Positions 28,628 to 36,634 of a stretch of DNA of 64,000 nt are shown piece by piece; position 1 is the stretch's first letter; each line of letters starts with the position of its first letter. The stretch is taken from positions 32,810 to 96,809 of the forward strand of contig DYFV01000011.1 in NCBI GenBank assembly GCA_020725025.1. The letters are read 5' to 3'. Position numbers and translations under genes: made by a program. Origin of the DNA: Azoarcus sp. GTDB lineage: Bacteria > Pseudomonadota > Gammaproteobacteria > Burkholderiales > Rhodocyclaceae. The notes below the pieces were generated by a model that was given only the letters and a program-made list of their open reading frames with translations, did no database searches and was not told where the DNA came from.

Positions 28628-29560
28628 ATGGTCCTGCGTCACATGGTTGCCGTCCTGCTGTTGTACCTGCTCGTCCTGCCCGCCCGGGCGGGCGAGTTGC
28701 TCGCGGCCGAGCCTTTGGGCGACGGCGTTTTCGCCCTCATCGGCGAAACGGGTGCGCGCAGCTACGAGAACCACGGTCTCAACGCCAACTTCGGTGTCAT
28801 CGACACGCCGGAAGGCGCCATCCTGATCGACAGCGGCGCCTCCCTGGAGGGCGCGAGGCTGCTCGCCGATCGCGCGCAGGCCTTGACCGGCAAACCGGTG
28901 AAATGGGTGATCAACACCGGCAGCCAGGACCACCGCTGGCTGGGCAACGCCTGGTTTCGCAGCCGGGGCGTGGAAGTCATCGCCCTCGCGCGCACGGTGG
29001 CCACCCAGCGGACCCACGGCCTCGCCCAGCTCGACGGCTTGCGCGGGGTACTGAAGGAGCGCCTTTCCGGGACCGAGCCCGCGTACGCGAGCAGGGTCAT
29101 CGAGGCGGACGCGGCGAAGCTCGTCCTGGGCGGACGCGCGGTGGAGATCCGCTACTTCGCCGACGCACACTTTCCCGGCGATGCGGTGGTCTGGCTCCCC
29201 GGGAAGCGGATCGCCTTCGCGGGCGACCACGTTTACGTCGACCGCCTCCTCGGCGTCCTGCCGCAGAGCGATGCCACGAGCTGGCTCGCCGCGTTTCGCG
29301 AGCTCGAGGCGCTGGGGCCGGCCGCCATCGTCCCCGGGCACGGCCGGGTGACGGACCTTGCCGGCGCCCGCCGCGACACCGGCGACTACCTCGCCTTCCT
29401 CACCGAAGGCGTGGAGCGGTTCGCCGAGGACATGGCGGGGGTGGAGGAGGCGGTCGCGGCGCTCGGCGATGCGCCGCGCTTCGCTCGGCTCGCCAACTAC
29501 GCCGAGCTGCACCGGGGCAACGTGAGCCGCGCCTACCTGCGCGTCGAAATGGGACGGTGA
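28628..29560 (+). CDS. Exported metallo-beta-lactamase-fold protein with altered metal motif
   Basis: This 310-residue protein has an N-terminal signal peptide of about 21 residues ending PARAGE, then an MBL fold: LIDSGAS, the motif-2 position, AHFPGDAVVWLPG, FAGDHVY and VPGHGRV. In place of the usual HxHxDH it reads TGSQDHRWLGN, so two of the zinc-binding histidines are missing while DH and the later His/Asp are kept. The start at 28628 has GGAG 8 bp upstream. Substrate unknown; periplasmic location is likely. It precedes the ArsP-like permease gene by 127 bp. Confidence 0.75.
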   Translation: MVLRHMVAVLLLYLLVLPARAGELLAAEPLGDGVFALIGETGARSYENHGLNANFGVIDTPEGAILIDSGASLEGARLLADRAQALTGKPVKWVINTGSQDHRWLGNAWFRSRGVEVIALARTVATQRTHGLAQLDGLRGVLKERLSGTEPAYASRVIEADAAKLVLGGRAVEIRYFADAHFPGDAVVWLPGKRIAFAGDHVYVDRLLGVLPQSDATSWLAAFRELEALGPAAIVPGHGRVTDLAGARRDTGDYLAFLTEGVERFAEDMAGVEEAVAALGDAPRFARLANYAELHRGNVSRAYLRVEMGR

Positions 29561-29687
29561 CCTCCGTCGGGGAACGGGCGTCGGGGCGGCGGCCTTGCCT
29601 GCATCCTTTTGCCTGCGCATTCGTCTCCCGGGTGAGCGCGGCAAGACACCACGGAGGTGGCCGCCCGCCCCCGACCGGAGATACAGC

Positions 29688-30749
29688 GTGAACCACACAC
29701 AGGACCTCGAACTGCCCGGCCCGGTACGGACGCCGCCGTACCTCTGGCTCGCCGGCCTTGCCCTGGCGGCGCTCGCCTGGGTGGCGCTCTACAGCCACCT
29801 CACCGAAATCGCCGACGCGGCGATCGCCGCGCTGGGCCTGTCGCGTGCGACGCATTTCGGCGAGGCCGTCCATTTCTTCCTCTACGACACGCCCAAGGTG
29901 CTCCTGCTGCTGACCGGCATCGTCTTCGTAATGGGCGTCGTCCAGACCTTCTTCTCGCCCGAGCGCACCCGCGCGCTGCTCTCGGGCAAGCGCCTCGGCA
30001 TCGGCAACGTCATGGCGGCGAGCCTCGGGGTCGTCACGCCCTTCTGTTCCTGCTCGGCGGTACCGCTCTTCATCGGTTTCCTCTCCGCCGGCGTGCCGTT
30101 GGGGGTGACCTTCTCCTTCCTGATCTCGGCGCCGATGGTGAACGAAGTGGCGCTGGCGCTCCTCTTCGGCCTCTTCGGCTGGAAGGTGGCGGCGCTCTAC
30201 CTCGGCCTGGGGTTGCTTGTGGCCATCGCCGCCGGTCTCGTGATCGGCAAGCTCGGCATGGAGCGTCATCTGGAGGACTGGGTACGCGCGATCCAGGCCG
30301 GGTCGGCCACCCCCCCGGCCGGCGAGCGCCTGTCGTGGGTGCAGCGTTTCGAGGCGGGCCGTGACCACGTGCGCGAGATCGTCGCCAAGGTGTGGCCCTA
30401 CGTGCTCGCCGGCATCGCCCTGGGCGCAGGCATCCACGGCTACGTGCCCCAGGATTTCATGGCCTCGATCATGGGCCGCGAGGCATGGTGGGCGGTGCCG
30501 GCCGCGGTGCTGCTCGGCGTGCCGATGTACACCAACGCCGCCGGCATCATTCCCATCGTCGAGGCGCTGATCGGCAAGGGCGCGGCGCTGGGCACCGTGC
30601 TCGCCTTCATGATGGCGGTGATCGCGCTGTCCGCGCCCGAGATGATCATCCTGCGCAAGGTGCTCAAGCCCCGCCTCATCGCCACCTTCGCCGGCGTGGT
30701 GGCCTGCGGCATCCTGCTGGTCGGCTACGTCTTCAACATGGTTCTTTAA
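29688..30749 (+). CDS. ArsP/DUF318-type permease
   Basis: This 353-residue membrane protein has about eight to ten helices. It carries the family's hallmark VTPFCSCSAVPLFIGFLSAG and a matching second half, YTNAAGIIPIVEALIGKGAALGT. Related proteins include ArsP, which exports trivalent organoarsenicals; others of the family have no proven substrate. The GTG start at 29688 follows CCGGAG. The gene is 23 bp before a small thioredoxin-like gene, a pairing that is common for this family. Confidence 0.75.
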   Translation: MNHTQDLELPGPVRTPPYLWLAGLALAALAWVALYSHLTEIADAAIAALGLSRATHFGEAVHFFLYDTPKVLLLLTGIVFVMGVVQTFFSPERTRALLSGKRLGIGNVMAASLGVVTPFCSCSAVPLFIGFLSAGVPLGVTFSFLISAPMVNEVALALLFGLFGWKVAALYLGLGLLVAIAAGLVIGKLGMERHLEDWVRAIQAGSATPPAGERLSWVQRFEAGRDHVREIVAKVWPYVLAGIALGAGIHGYVPQDFMASIMGREAWWAVPAAVLLGVPMYTNAAGIIPIVEALIGKGAALGTVLAFMMAVIALSAPEMIILRKVLKPRLIATFAGVVACGILLVGYVFNMVL

Positions 30750-30772
30750 CGCCACACACAGGGAGCATCGTC

Positions 30773-31003
30773 ATGAAAAACGTCAAGGTCCTCGGCACCG
30801 GCTGCGCCAATTGCAGGAACACGGTCAAGCTGATCGAGGAGGTGGCGCGCGACAAGGGCGTCGAGATCACGCTGGAAAAGGTCGAGGACATCCAGGCGAT
30901 CATGGCGTACCAGGTCATGGCCACGCCGGGCGTGGTCGTCGACGGGCAGGTCGTGCATGCCGGCGGCGTGCCGACGCGGAGCAAGATCGAAGGCTGGTTG
31001 TGA
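30773..31003 (+). CDS. Small thioredoxin-like (redox-active disulfide) protein
   Basis: This 76-residue protein with a thioredoxin-like fold has a GCANC redox pair at residues 10-14 and the cis-proline region ATPGVVVDG. Such mini-thioredoxins often accompany ArsP/DUF318 permeases. It has no signal peptide, so it should act in the cytoplasm. An AGGGAGCATC ribosome site precedes the ATG. Confidence 0.85.
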   Translation: MKNVKVLGTGCANCRNTVKLIEEVARDKGVEITLEKVEDIQAIMAYQVMATPGVVVDGQVVHAGGVPTRSKIEGWL

Positions 31004-31086
31004 TCGGCAGGCCGGCCACCTGCGGTCATCCCCCGGCGTCTTGAGGGTGTCCGGCACCGGGTCGAGTCGGACAGGAGGCTTCAACG

Positions 31087-32346
31087 ATGAAACCGCGTGC
31101 GCTGCGCTGGCTTTGCTGCCTGCTGGCCTGGTTGGCGTTCGCCGGTAGCGCGGTGGCGGAGGCGTCGTCGTCCGACCGGGTCCCCGGTGACGCGCCGCAG
31201 GTCGAGGTCTACTTCTTCTGGTCCGAGACCTGCCCCCACTGCGAGGCGGCGCGACCCTTCATCGAGGCGATCCCGCGGGATCGCCCGTGGGTCGTGCTGC
31301 ACTCGCTGGAGGTCTCGCGCCACCCCTAGAACGCGCGGCGCTTCGTCGAGCTCGCGGCCTCGCTCGGGCAGACCGCCGAGGCCGTGCCGACCATCGTGGC
31401 CTGCGGGGTGATGGAGGTGGGCTGGCACGACGCGGCAACGACCGGCGCGGCCCTGCTGAAGCGGCTCGACGCCTGCCGCACGGACACCGGAGCGTCGGCC
31501 GCTCCCGAGGCGGCGGCCGTGGAGGTGCCACTGCTGGGGGACATCTCGGGGCGCGCGTACTCGTTGCCGCTCGTGACCCTGATCCTCGCGGGGCTGGACG
31601 CCTTCAACCCCTGCGCCTTCTTCGTGCTGCTGTTCCTGCTGAGCCTGCTCTCGCATCAGAAGGACCGCGTCCGCATGCTGGGCGTGGGGGGCGTCTTCAT
31701 CCTCACCTCCGGCCTCATGTACTTCGCCTTCATGGCGGCCTGGCTCAACGTCTTCCAGCTCCTCGGTGCCCTGGCGTGGATCACGCTCGCGGCCGGCGTG
31801 CTCGCGATCGTGGTGGGGCTCATCAACGTCAAGGACTTCTTCGCCTTCGAGCGCGGGATCACCCTTTCCATCCCCGAGTCGCGCAAGCCCGACATCTACC
31901 GCCGCGCGCGCGCGATCCTCCAGTCCGGCAGCGTGCCCGCGATGCTGGGCGCCACCGTGCTGCTGGCGGTGGCCGCCAACTTTTACGAGCTGCTGTGCAC
32001 CGCCGGCTTTCCGATGGTGTATACGCGCATCCTCACCCTGAACGAGCTCGGCGCGGGCGCGCGCTACGCCTGGCTCGCCCTGTACAACCTGGTCTACGTC
32101 CTGCCCCTGACGGCGATCGTGCTGGCCTTCGTCGGCACCCTGGGCGCGCACCGGCTTACCGAGCGCGAAGGGCGCCTGCTCAAGCTGATGTCGGGGGCGA
32201 TGATGCTGGAGCTCGGCCTGGTGCTGGTTTTCGCGCCGGGGTGGCTGAACAGCCTGCCACTGACCGCTGCACTGCTCGCGGCCGCGGTGGCGGTGACCGC
32301 CGCCGCGGCCTGGGCGACGCGCCCCCGGCAGCCGGCCGGGCACTAG
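31087..32346 (+). pseudogene. Thioredoxin-domain / DsbD-CcdA-like membrane protein split by an in-frame TAG
   Basis: One reading frame runs from ATG 31087 to 32346 except for a single TAG at 31327-31329. Before the stop are a signal peptide (about 1-24) and a thioredoxin-like start with SETCPHCEAARP. After it the same frame continues the thioredoxin fold (NARRFVELAA, AVPTIVACG) and enters a membrane domain of six or more helices with DAFNPCAFFVLL and LLCTAGFP, the two cysteine helices typical of DsbD/CcdA electron carriers. An intact gene would give about 419 residues. It is a recent nonsense mutation, a sequencing error, or a readthrough case. Confidence 0.8.
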
Positions 32347-32438
32347 GGCGCTGCTCGATGGGGCGCGCCGGCGCCGCGTGTCCGCCTCCCTAGCCGCGGT
32401 CCTGCTCGGGTCCCTCTTCATGCGACCGCGCGAAATGC

Positions 32439-32466
32439 TTGACTCGAGTCTTTTGTTCGTTAAACT
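32439..32466 (+). promoter_or_regulatory. Sigma70 promoter of ars operon 2
   Basis: TTGACT (32439-32444) and TAAACT (32461-32466) are 16 bp apart. The -10 box is the centre of the operator palindrome. Confidence 0.6.
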
Positions 32467-32474
32467 ACGAACAA
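32453..32474. promoter_or_regulatory. ArsR operator O1 of ars operon 2
   Basis: Perfect 8-bp inverted repeat TTGTTCGT-N6-ACGAACAA centred on the -10 box. It is unlike the operator of the first arsR, so the two repressors should have separate targets. Confidence 0.8.
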
Positions 32475-32498
32475 CGAATACGCCGAGGAACGGAGCCG

Positions 32499-32816
32499 AT
32501 GATGCCCGACCCCTGCTGCACGCCCGCTTCCCCCGATCCCGCAGGCACCCTGGACGCGGACACCCTCGCCGCGCTGTGCAAGGCCCTCGGCCATCCGGTC
32601 CGGGTCCGCATCGTTCAGCACCTCGCCGCCAGTGGGGAATGCTATTTCGGCGAGCTTTCGAACCTGTTGCCGCAGGCGCCATCGACCATCTCCCAGCACG
32701 TTGCCATGCTCAAGGAAGCCGGCCTGATCCTAGGCTCGGCGGAAGAGCAGCGGACCTGCTACTGCATCAACCCGGAACGGCTCGCCCAGCTCAAGCAGCT
32801 GATCCGGAGCCTCTGA
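32499..32816 (+). CDS. arsR: Second ArsR-family repressor
   Basis: This 105-residue winged-helix protein has the recognition helix APSTISQHVAMLKEAGLI (about 60-77). Cysteines lie at the N-terminus (PDPCCTP, residues 6-7), in SGECYF, and near the C-terminus (RTCYCINPE), so the arsenic site differs from that of the first ArsR. GAGGAACGGAG precedes two in-frame ATGs; the first is used here. It heads arsR-flavoprotein-MFS. Confidence 0.88.
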   Translation: MMPDPCCTPASPDPAGTLDADTLAALCKALGHPVRVRIVQHLAASGECYFGELSNLLPQAPSTISQHVAMLKEAGLILGSAEEQRTCYCINPERLAQLKQLIRSL

Positions 32817-32817
32817 G

Positions 32818-32840
32818 AGGGCATTTTTTTTGCCCTTTTA
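32818..32840 (+). terminator. Weak terminator/attenuator after the second arsR
   Basis: AGGGCA (32818-32823) and TGCCCT (32831-32836) form a 6-bp stem around a loop of T residues, followed by TTTAT. It lies directly after the arsR stop and could lower expression of the flavoprotein and MFS genes relative to arsR. Confidence 0.5.
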
Positions 32841-32859
32841 TTCGTTCTTCGCCGAACAA
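32838..32859. promoter_or_regulatory. Second ArsR operator O2, before the flavoprotein gene
   Basis: TTATTCGT-N6-CCGAACAA has the same length and spacing as O1 and matches each half site at 7 of 8 bases. It lies 14 bp before the flavoprotein start codon, overlapping the end of the attenuator. Confidence 0.6.
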
Positions 32860-32873
32860 CAAAGGAGTACGAC

Positions 32874-34295
32874 ATGTACCAAGTCCCCGACGCATCCGCC
32901 CTGCCGGTCGCCGTCATCGGCGCCGGTCCCGTAGGCCTTGCCGCGCTCGCCCATCTTCATGGCCGCGGCTTGCCCGCCGTGCTGCTGGAGGCGGGCAGGG
33001 GCATCGCGCAGAGCTACGAGGACTTCCGCCACGTGCGGCTCTTCTCGCCGTGGCGCTACAACATCGACGAAACCGCGGCGCGGTTGCTGGAGGCGACCGG
33101 TTGGACCCGTCCCGACCCCGAGGCGGTGCCGACCGCGGGCGAGGTGGTGGATCGCTATCTCGCGCCGCTGGCCGCCCATCCCGCGCTGCGCGCCCGGATC
33201 CGCTTGGACAGCCGGGTGAGCGCCATCGCCCGGCGCGGCTTCGACCGGGTCAAGAGCGCCGGCCGCGACGGCACGCCCTTCGCGCTGCGAATCTCCGGAC
33301 CGGACGGCGAGAGCGAGCTGCTCGCCCGGGCGGTGATCGACGCCTCGGGCACCTGGGGGCAGCCGAACCCGCTGGGCGCCAACGGTCTGCCGGCGCTCGG
33401 CGAGTCGGCCCAGCAAGGGCGCATCCGCTACGGCATGCCCGACATCCTCGGGCGCGAACGCGGCCGCTACGCGGGCCGCCGGGTGCTGGTGGTCGGCGCG
33501 GGCCACTCCGCGGTGGGCAGCCTCCTCGCGCTGGCCGAGCTCGCCGAGGCCGAACCGGGTACCGCGATCGTATGGGCGATCCGCGGCCACGATCTCACCC
33601 GCGTCCTCGGCGGCGGCGAGGCCGACGGCCTGCCCGCCCGCGGCGCCCTGGGCCTGCGCCTGCGCGCGTTGCTCGAGGACGGCCGCATCGAGCTTCGTCG
33701 CGGATTCCGCGTCCATGCGCTCGTCGCCGACGAGGGCGGGCTCGTGGTACATGCCGACGACGCCTCGCTCGCTCCGATCGCGGGCATCGAGGAGGTCATC
33801 GGCGCGACCGGTTCGCGCCCGAACCTCGACATGCTGAGGGAGCTGCGGCTGGGCATCGATGCGGCGATCGAGAGCGCCGCCACGCTCGCCCCCCTGATCG
33901 ATCCCAACGTACACAGCTGCGGCACGGTGCGCCCGCACGGGCACCGCGAGCTGGCCCATCCCGAGGCGGGGTTCTACGTGATCGGGGCGAAGAGCTACGG
34001 CCGGGCGCCCACCTTCCTGCTGGCGACCGGCTACGAGCAGGCCCGCTCGGTAGTCGCCGCGCTCGCCGGGGATCTCGCCGCCGCCGACGAGGTCCGCCTG
34101 GAGCTGCCCGAGACCGGCGTGTGCTCGGTGGGGGGCGCCGACCCGGCCGCGGCCTGCTGCGGCGCCACGGCGGGGGAGGGCGCCGCGCCTCGGCCCCAGG
34201 TCGTGGCGGCGGCCTGCTGCGGCGACGGAGAGGGTGCTCGGGACGAGGACGCCGCGCCGCCGCCGGCCGTCCGCCGCGCCGGATGCTGCGCCTGA
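32874..34295 (+). CDS. ArsO-like flavin-dependent monooxygenase with cysteine-rich tail
   Basis: This 473-residue protein has two Rossmann motifs, IGAGPVG near residue 15 (FAD) and VVGAGHSAVG near 205 (NAD(P)H), and conserved FSPWRYNIDE. This fits the flavoprotein family found in ars operons and named ArsO, for which no reaction is firmly known. The last 70 residues carry three vicinal cysteine pairs (ACCGAT, ACCGDG, GCCA-end), a likely arsenic-binding tail. The stop overlaps the MFS start by 13 bp, so the two are co-translated. Confidence 0.8.
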   Translation: MYQVPDASALPVAVIGAGPVGLAALAHLHGRGLPAVLLEAGRGIAQSYEDFRHVRLFSPWRYNIDETAARLLEATGWTRPDPEAVPTAGEVVDRYLAPLAAHPALRARIRLDSRVSAIARRGFDRVKSAGRDGTPFALRISGPDGESELLARAVIDASGTWGQPNPLGANGLPALGESAQQGRIRYGMPDILGRERGRYAGRRVLVVGAGHSAVGSLLALAELAEAEPGTAIVWAIRGHDLTRVLGGGEADGLPARGALGLRLRALLEDGRIELRRGFRVHALVADEGGLVVHADDASLAPIAGIEEVIGATGSRPNLDMLRELRLGIDAAIESAATLAPLIDPNVHSCGTVRPHGHRELAHPEAGFYVIGAKSYGRAPTFLLATGYEQARSVVAALAGDLAAADEVRLELPETGVCSVGGADPAAACCGATAGEGAAPRPQVVAAACCGDGEGARDEDAAPPPAVRRAGCCA

Positions 34296-35701
34296 TCGTG
34301 GCGTCGCATCCGTCTTCCGAAACCGCCGGCGAGGCCTCGGCCGCGCCGGCGGCGGGCTCGCGCCCGGCCAGGCTCGCCCTCGCGGTGCCTGCCCTCGGCG
34401 TCACTCAGATCATCGCCTGGGGCAGTCTCTACTACAGCATCGCCGTCCTCGCCCAGCCGATGGCGCACAGCCTGGGGCTCTCGCTGCCGCTGGTGTTCGG
34501 CGCCTTCTCGGCGAGCCTTGTCGCATCGGGTCTGGTGGCGCCATGGATCGGGCGCGCCATCGACCGCCACGGCGGGCGCCCGGTGCTGGCCTGCGGTGCC
34601 GTGCTGGGCGCGCTGGCGCTGGGCATGATCGCGCTCGCCCGGGAGCCGGTCCTCTTCTTCGCCGGATGGATGGTGGCCGGCGTCGCCATGGCGGCTACGC
34701 TCTACGACGCCGCCTTCGCCGCCCTGAGCCAGATCGCCGGCAGCCGTTACCGTCAGGCGCTGACGGCCCTCACCCTGTTCGGCGGATTCGCCAGCACGGT
34801 GTTCTGGCCGCTCGCCTGGCAGCTCGAAGACGCCCTGGGCTGGCGGCTCACGCTGGCGGTGTTCGCCGCGCTGCACCTCGCGGTCAGCCTGCCGCTGATC
34901 CGCTTCGCCCTGCCGGCACACCGGCCGGAGGCGCCGCTCGATGCCGCCCCGCAGCCCGCGGCCGCAACGTCCGCGACACCCGCCGGCATGGCTTTCTTCT
35001 GGCTGGCTGCGGCCTTCACCCTGGCGGCCTTCGTCTTCTCCGCCGTCGGTGCCCATGGAGTCGCCGCGCTGCAGGCGAGCGGCCTGGACGCCGACGCTGC
35101 CATCCTGGCCGCGTCGCTGATCGGCCCGATGCAGGTCGCCGGCCGCATCGTCGAGTACGCCTTCGCCCGACACCTGCCCGCGCGCCGGGTCGGGCTCGCG
35201 GCCTTCGCCACCCTGTTCGCCTCCCTCCTGCTGTTGTGGGGCGCCGAGGGCGCACCCCGGCTCGCGTTCGCCTTCGCCCTCGCCTACGGCGCCGCCAACG
35301 GGGTGATGACCATCGTGCGGGGGGCAGTGCCGGCCGAGCTCTTCGGCAAGGCGGCCTACGGAGCCGTCATGGGACGGCTCGCCCGGCCGGCCTTCCTCGC
35401 CAAGGCGAGCGCTCCGCTGCTGGTGTCGCTGATGCTCGCCGACGGCAACGGTTACGAGGCGCTGCCACCGTTGCTCGCCGCCCTGATGGCGGGCGGCTTG
35501 CTCGCCTACCTCGCGGCGCTGGCCGTCCTTGCGCGCCACGCGAGCGAGCGGGCGCGATGGGGCGAGAGACCGACGAACGTCCGCGCGTCGGGCCCCACGG
35601 TCGGCGCAGGAGCGGCCAGCGATCCTGCCGGACCGTCTACGGACGGCCGGCCAACGCGCGAATCGACCGCGCAACCATCCCCCAAGGAGAGGACGCCATG
35701 A
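34283..35701 (+). CDS. MFS transporter of ars operon 2
   Basis: This 472-residue protein has about 12 membrane helices from residue 30 to 430 and a typical MFS loop, WIGRAIDRHGGRPVLA (about 89-104), between helices 2 and 3. The C-terminal 45 residues are hydrophilic and low complexity. It overlaps the flavoprotein gene, so it probably exports the product of that enzyme or an arsenical. I cannot assign it to ArsJ or ArsK by sequence alone. Confidence 0.8.
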   Translation: MLRLIVASHPSSETAGEASAAPAAGSRPARLALAVPALGVTQIIAWGSLYYSIAVLAQPMAHSLGLSLPLVFGAFSASLVASGLVAPWIGRAIDRHGGRPVLACGAVLGALALGMIALAREPVLFFAGWMVAGVAMAATLYDAAFAALSQIAGSRYRQALTALTLFGGFASTVFWPLAWQLEDALGWRLTLAVFAALHLAVSLPLIRFALPAHRPEAPLDAAPQPAAATSATPAGMAFFWLAAAFTLAAFVFSAVGAHGVAALQASGLDADAAILAASLIGPMQVAGRIVEYAFARHLPARRVGLAAFATLFASLLLLWGAEGAPRLAFAFALAYGAANGVMTIVRGAVPAELFGKAAYGAVMGRLARPAFLAKASAPLLVSLMLADGNGYEALPPLLAALMAGGLLAYLAALAVLARHASERARWGERPTNVRASGPTVGAGAASDPAGPSTDGRPTRESTAQPSPKERTP

Positions 35702-35744
35702 AGACCGAGACGCTTACGCGACGGGGGCGAGGCCTCCGGCAGCG

Positions 35745-36137
35745 TCAGACGCCGGCCGCAACGACCCGGCCGTGCTGCGCCGCGGCCGCGCCGACCGCCT
35801 GCTCGACCGGCATGCCGGCCTCCACCCCGTCCATGATCATCCGCTGCAGGATGGCGCCCAGCATCTCGATGTTGGCGTCCATCATCGGGCGGATCTCGCG
35901 CAGGAACTCGCATTTCGGCGGGTCGAAGGCGTAGGCGCCGAGAAACTCGTCGAGCTCGCGGTTGGTGGCGAGCGCGTAGCACAGGTCGTAGATCAGGTTG
36001 AAGGTCTGCGCCTGTTGCTGCGCGTCGACCCCCTCGAGATTCATGAGCACCTCTTCCGCGAGGTCACGCCTGAATGCATCGAGGTCGTAGCCGACCCGGG
36101 CCTCGACGACCCCCTTGGCGGCGAATTCCCATTCCAT
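35745..36137 (-). CDS. Helical protein of unknown function at the end of the arx operon
   Basis: This 130-residue protein has no signal peptide or membrane helix. Recognisable stretches are LAEEVLMNLEGVDAQQQAQTFNLIYDLCYALATNREL (about 29-65) and MMDANIEMLGAILQRMIMDGVEAG (about 84-107). It has a strong ribosome site (AAAGGAGGAGTCGATC) just upstream. It lies downstream of arxD and the cytochrome remnant on the same strand, so it is probably transcribed with arx. I do not recognise the family. Confidence 0.7.
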   Translation of the reverse strand: MEWEFAAKGVVEARVGYDLDAFRRDLAEEVLMNLEGVDAQQQAQTFNLIYDLCYALATNRELDEFLGAYAFDPPKCEFLREIRPMMDANIEMLGAILQRMIMDGVEAGMPVEQAVGAAAAQHGRVVAAGV

Positions 36138-36152
36138 GATCGACTCCTCCTT

Positions 36153-36634
36153 TCATCCGAAGATCGCCGCCAACGCATCCTCGTCGTCGCGGCACACCGG
36201 GCAGGTCGTTTCCGGCACGGCCGACCAGCCGCCGGAGAAGCTGACGGCGCCCGGCGGCGAAGGTCCCCGGCGTGGCACGCTTGTCCGCTTGCGCACCGGG
36301 CGTCGATTCGGCCGCGAGCTGCGGCGCGATCCACGGCTCGCCCGCGACCGGGGCGGCTGCAGCGCGTACTCCGCGAATCGCCGCAGGGTACCGGCCGGCC
36401 GGGGGCCGGCGAGGTCTTCGGCGATCAGGCGCCGCTCCTGTGGCGAGATCGCGGCGCCGTTGAGCCGCACCATGCGCGCCACGACGAGCTGCCGGCCGAT
36501 ACGGGTGTGGCGCCGGTGCTCGTAGTCGCTCGCGGCGTGGCAGGCAGTGCAGCGTCGTTCGGTGAGGCGCTCGCGGTAGGGCCGCGCGGCCTCTCGCGCG
36601 GCCGCTTCCTCGCGTGCGCGCCGCCCCGCCTCAT
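36153..36634 (-). pseudogene. Remnant of a c-type cytochrome-like gene after arxD
   Basis: On the minus strand one frame, open but without any start codon, encodes RERLTERRCTACHAASDYEH then RHTRIGRQLVVARMVRLNGA and ISPQERRLIAEDLAG. This is a typical heme-c pattern with CTACH and a distal Met. The only ATG (36634) overlaps the arxD stop in another frame, so at least one frameshift is needed. No signal peptide is seen, though heme attachment needs export. The codon pattern shifts again near 36330, and the end reads TTCPVCRDDED. The best reading is a decayed or mis-sequenced gene of the arx operon. Confidence 0.5.
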
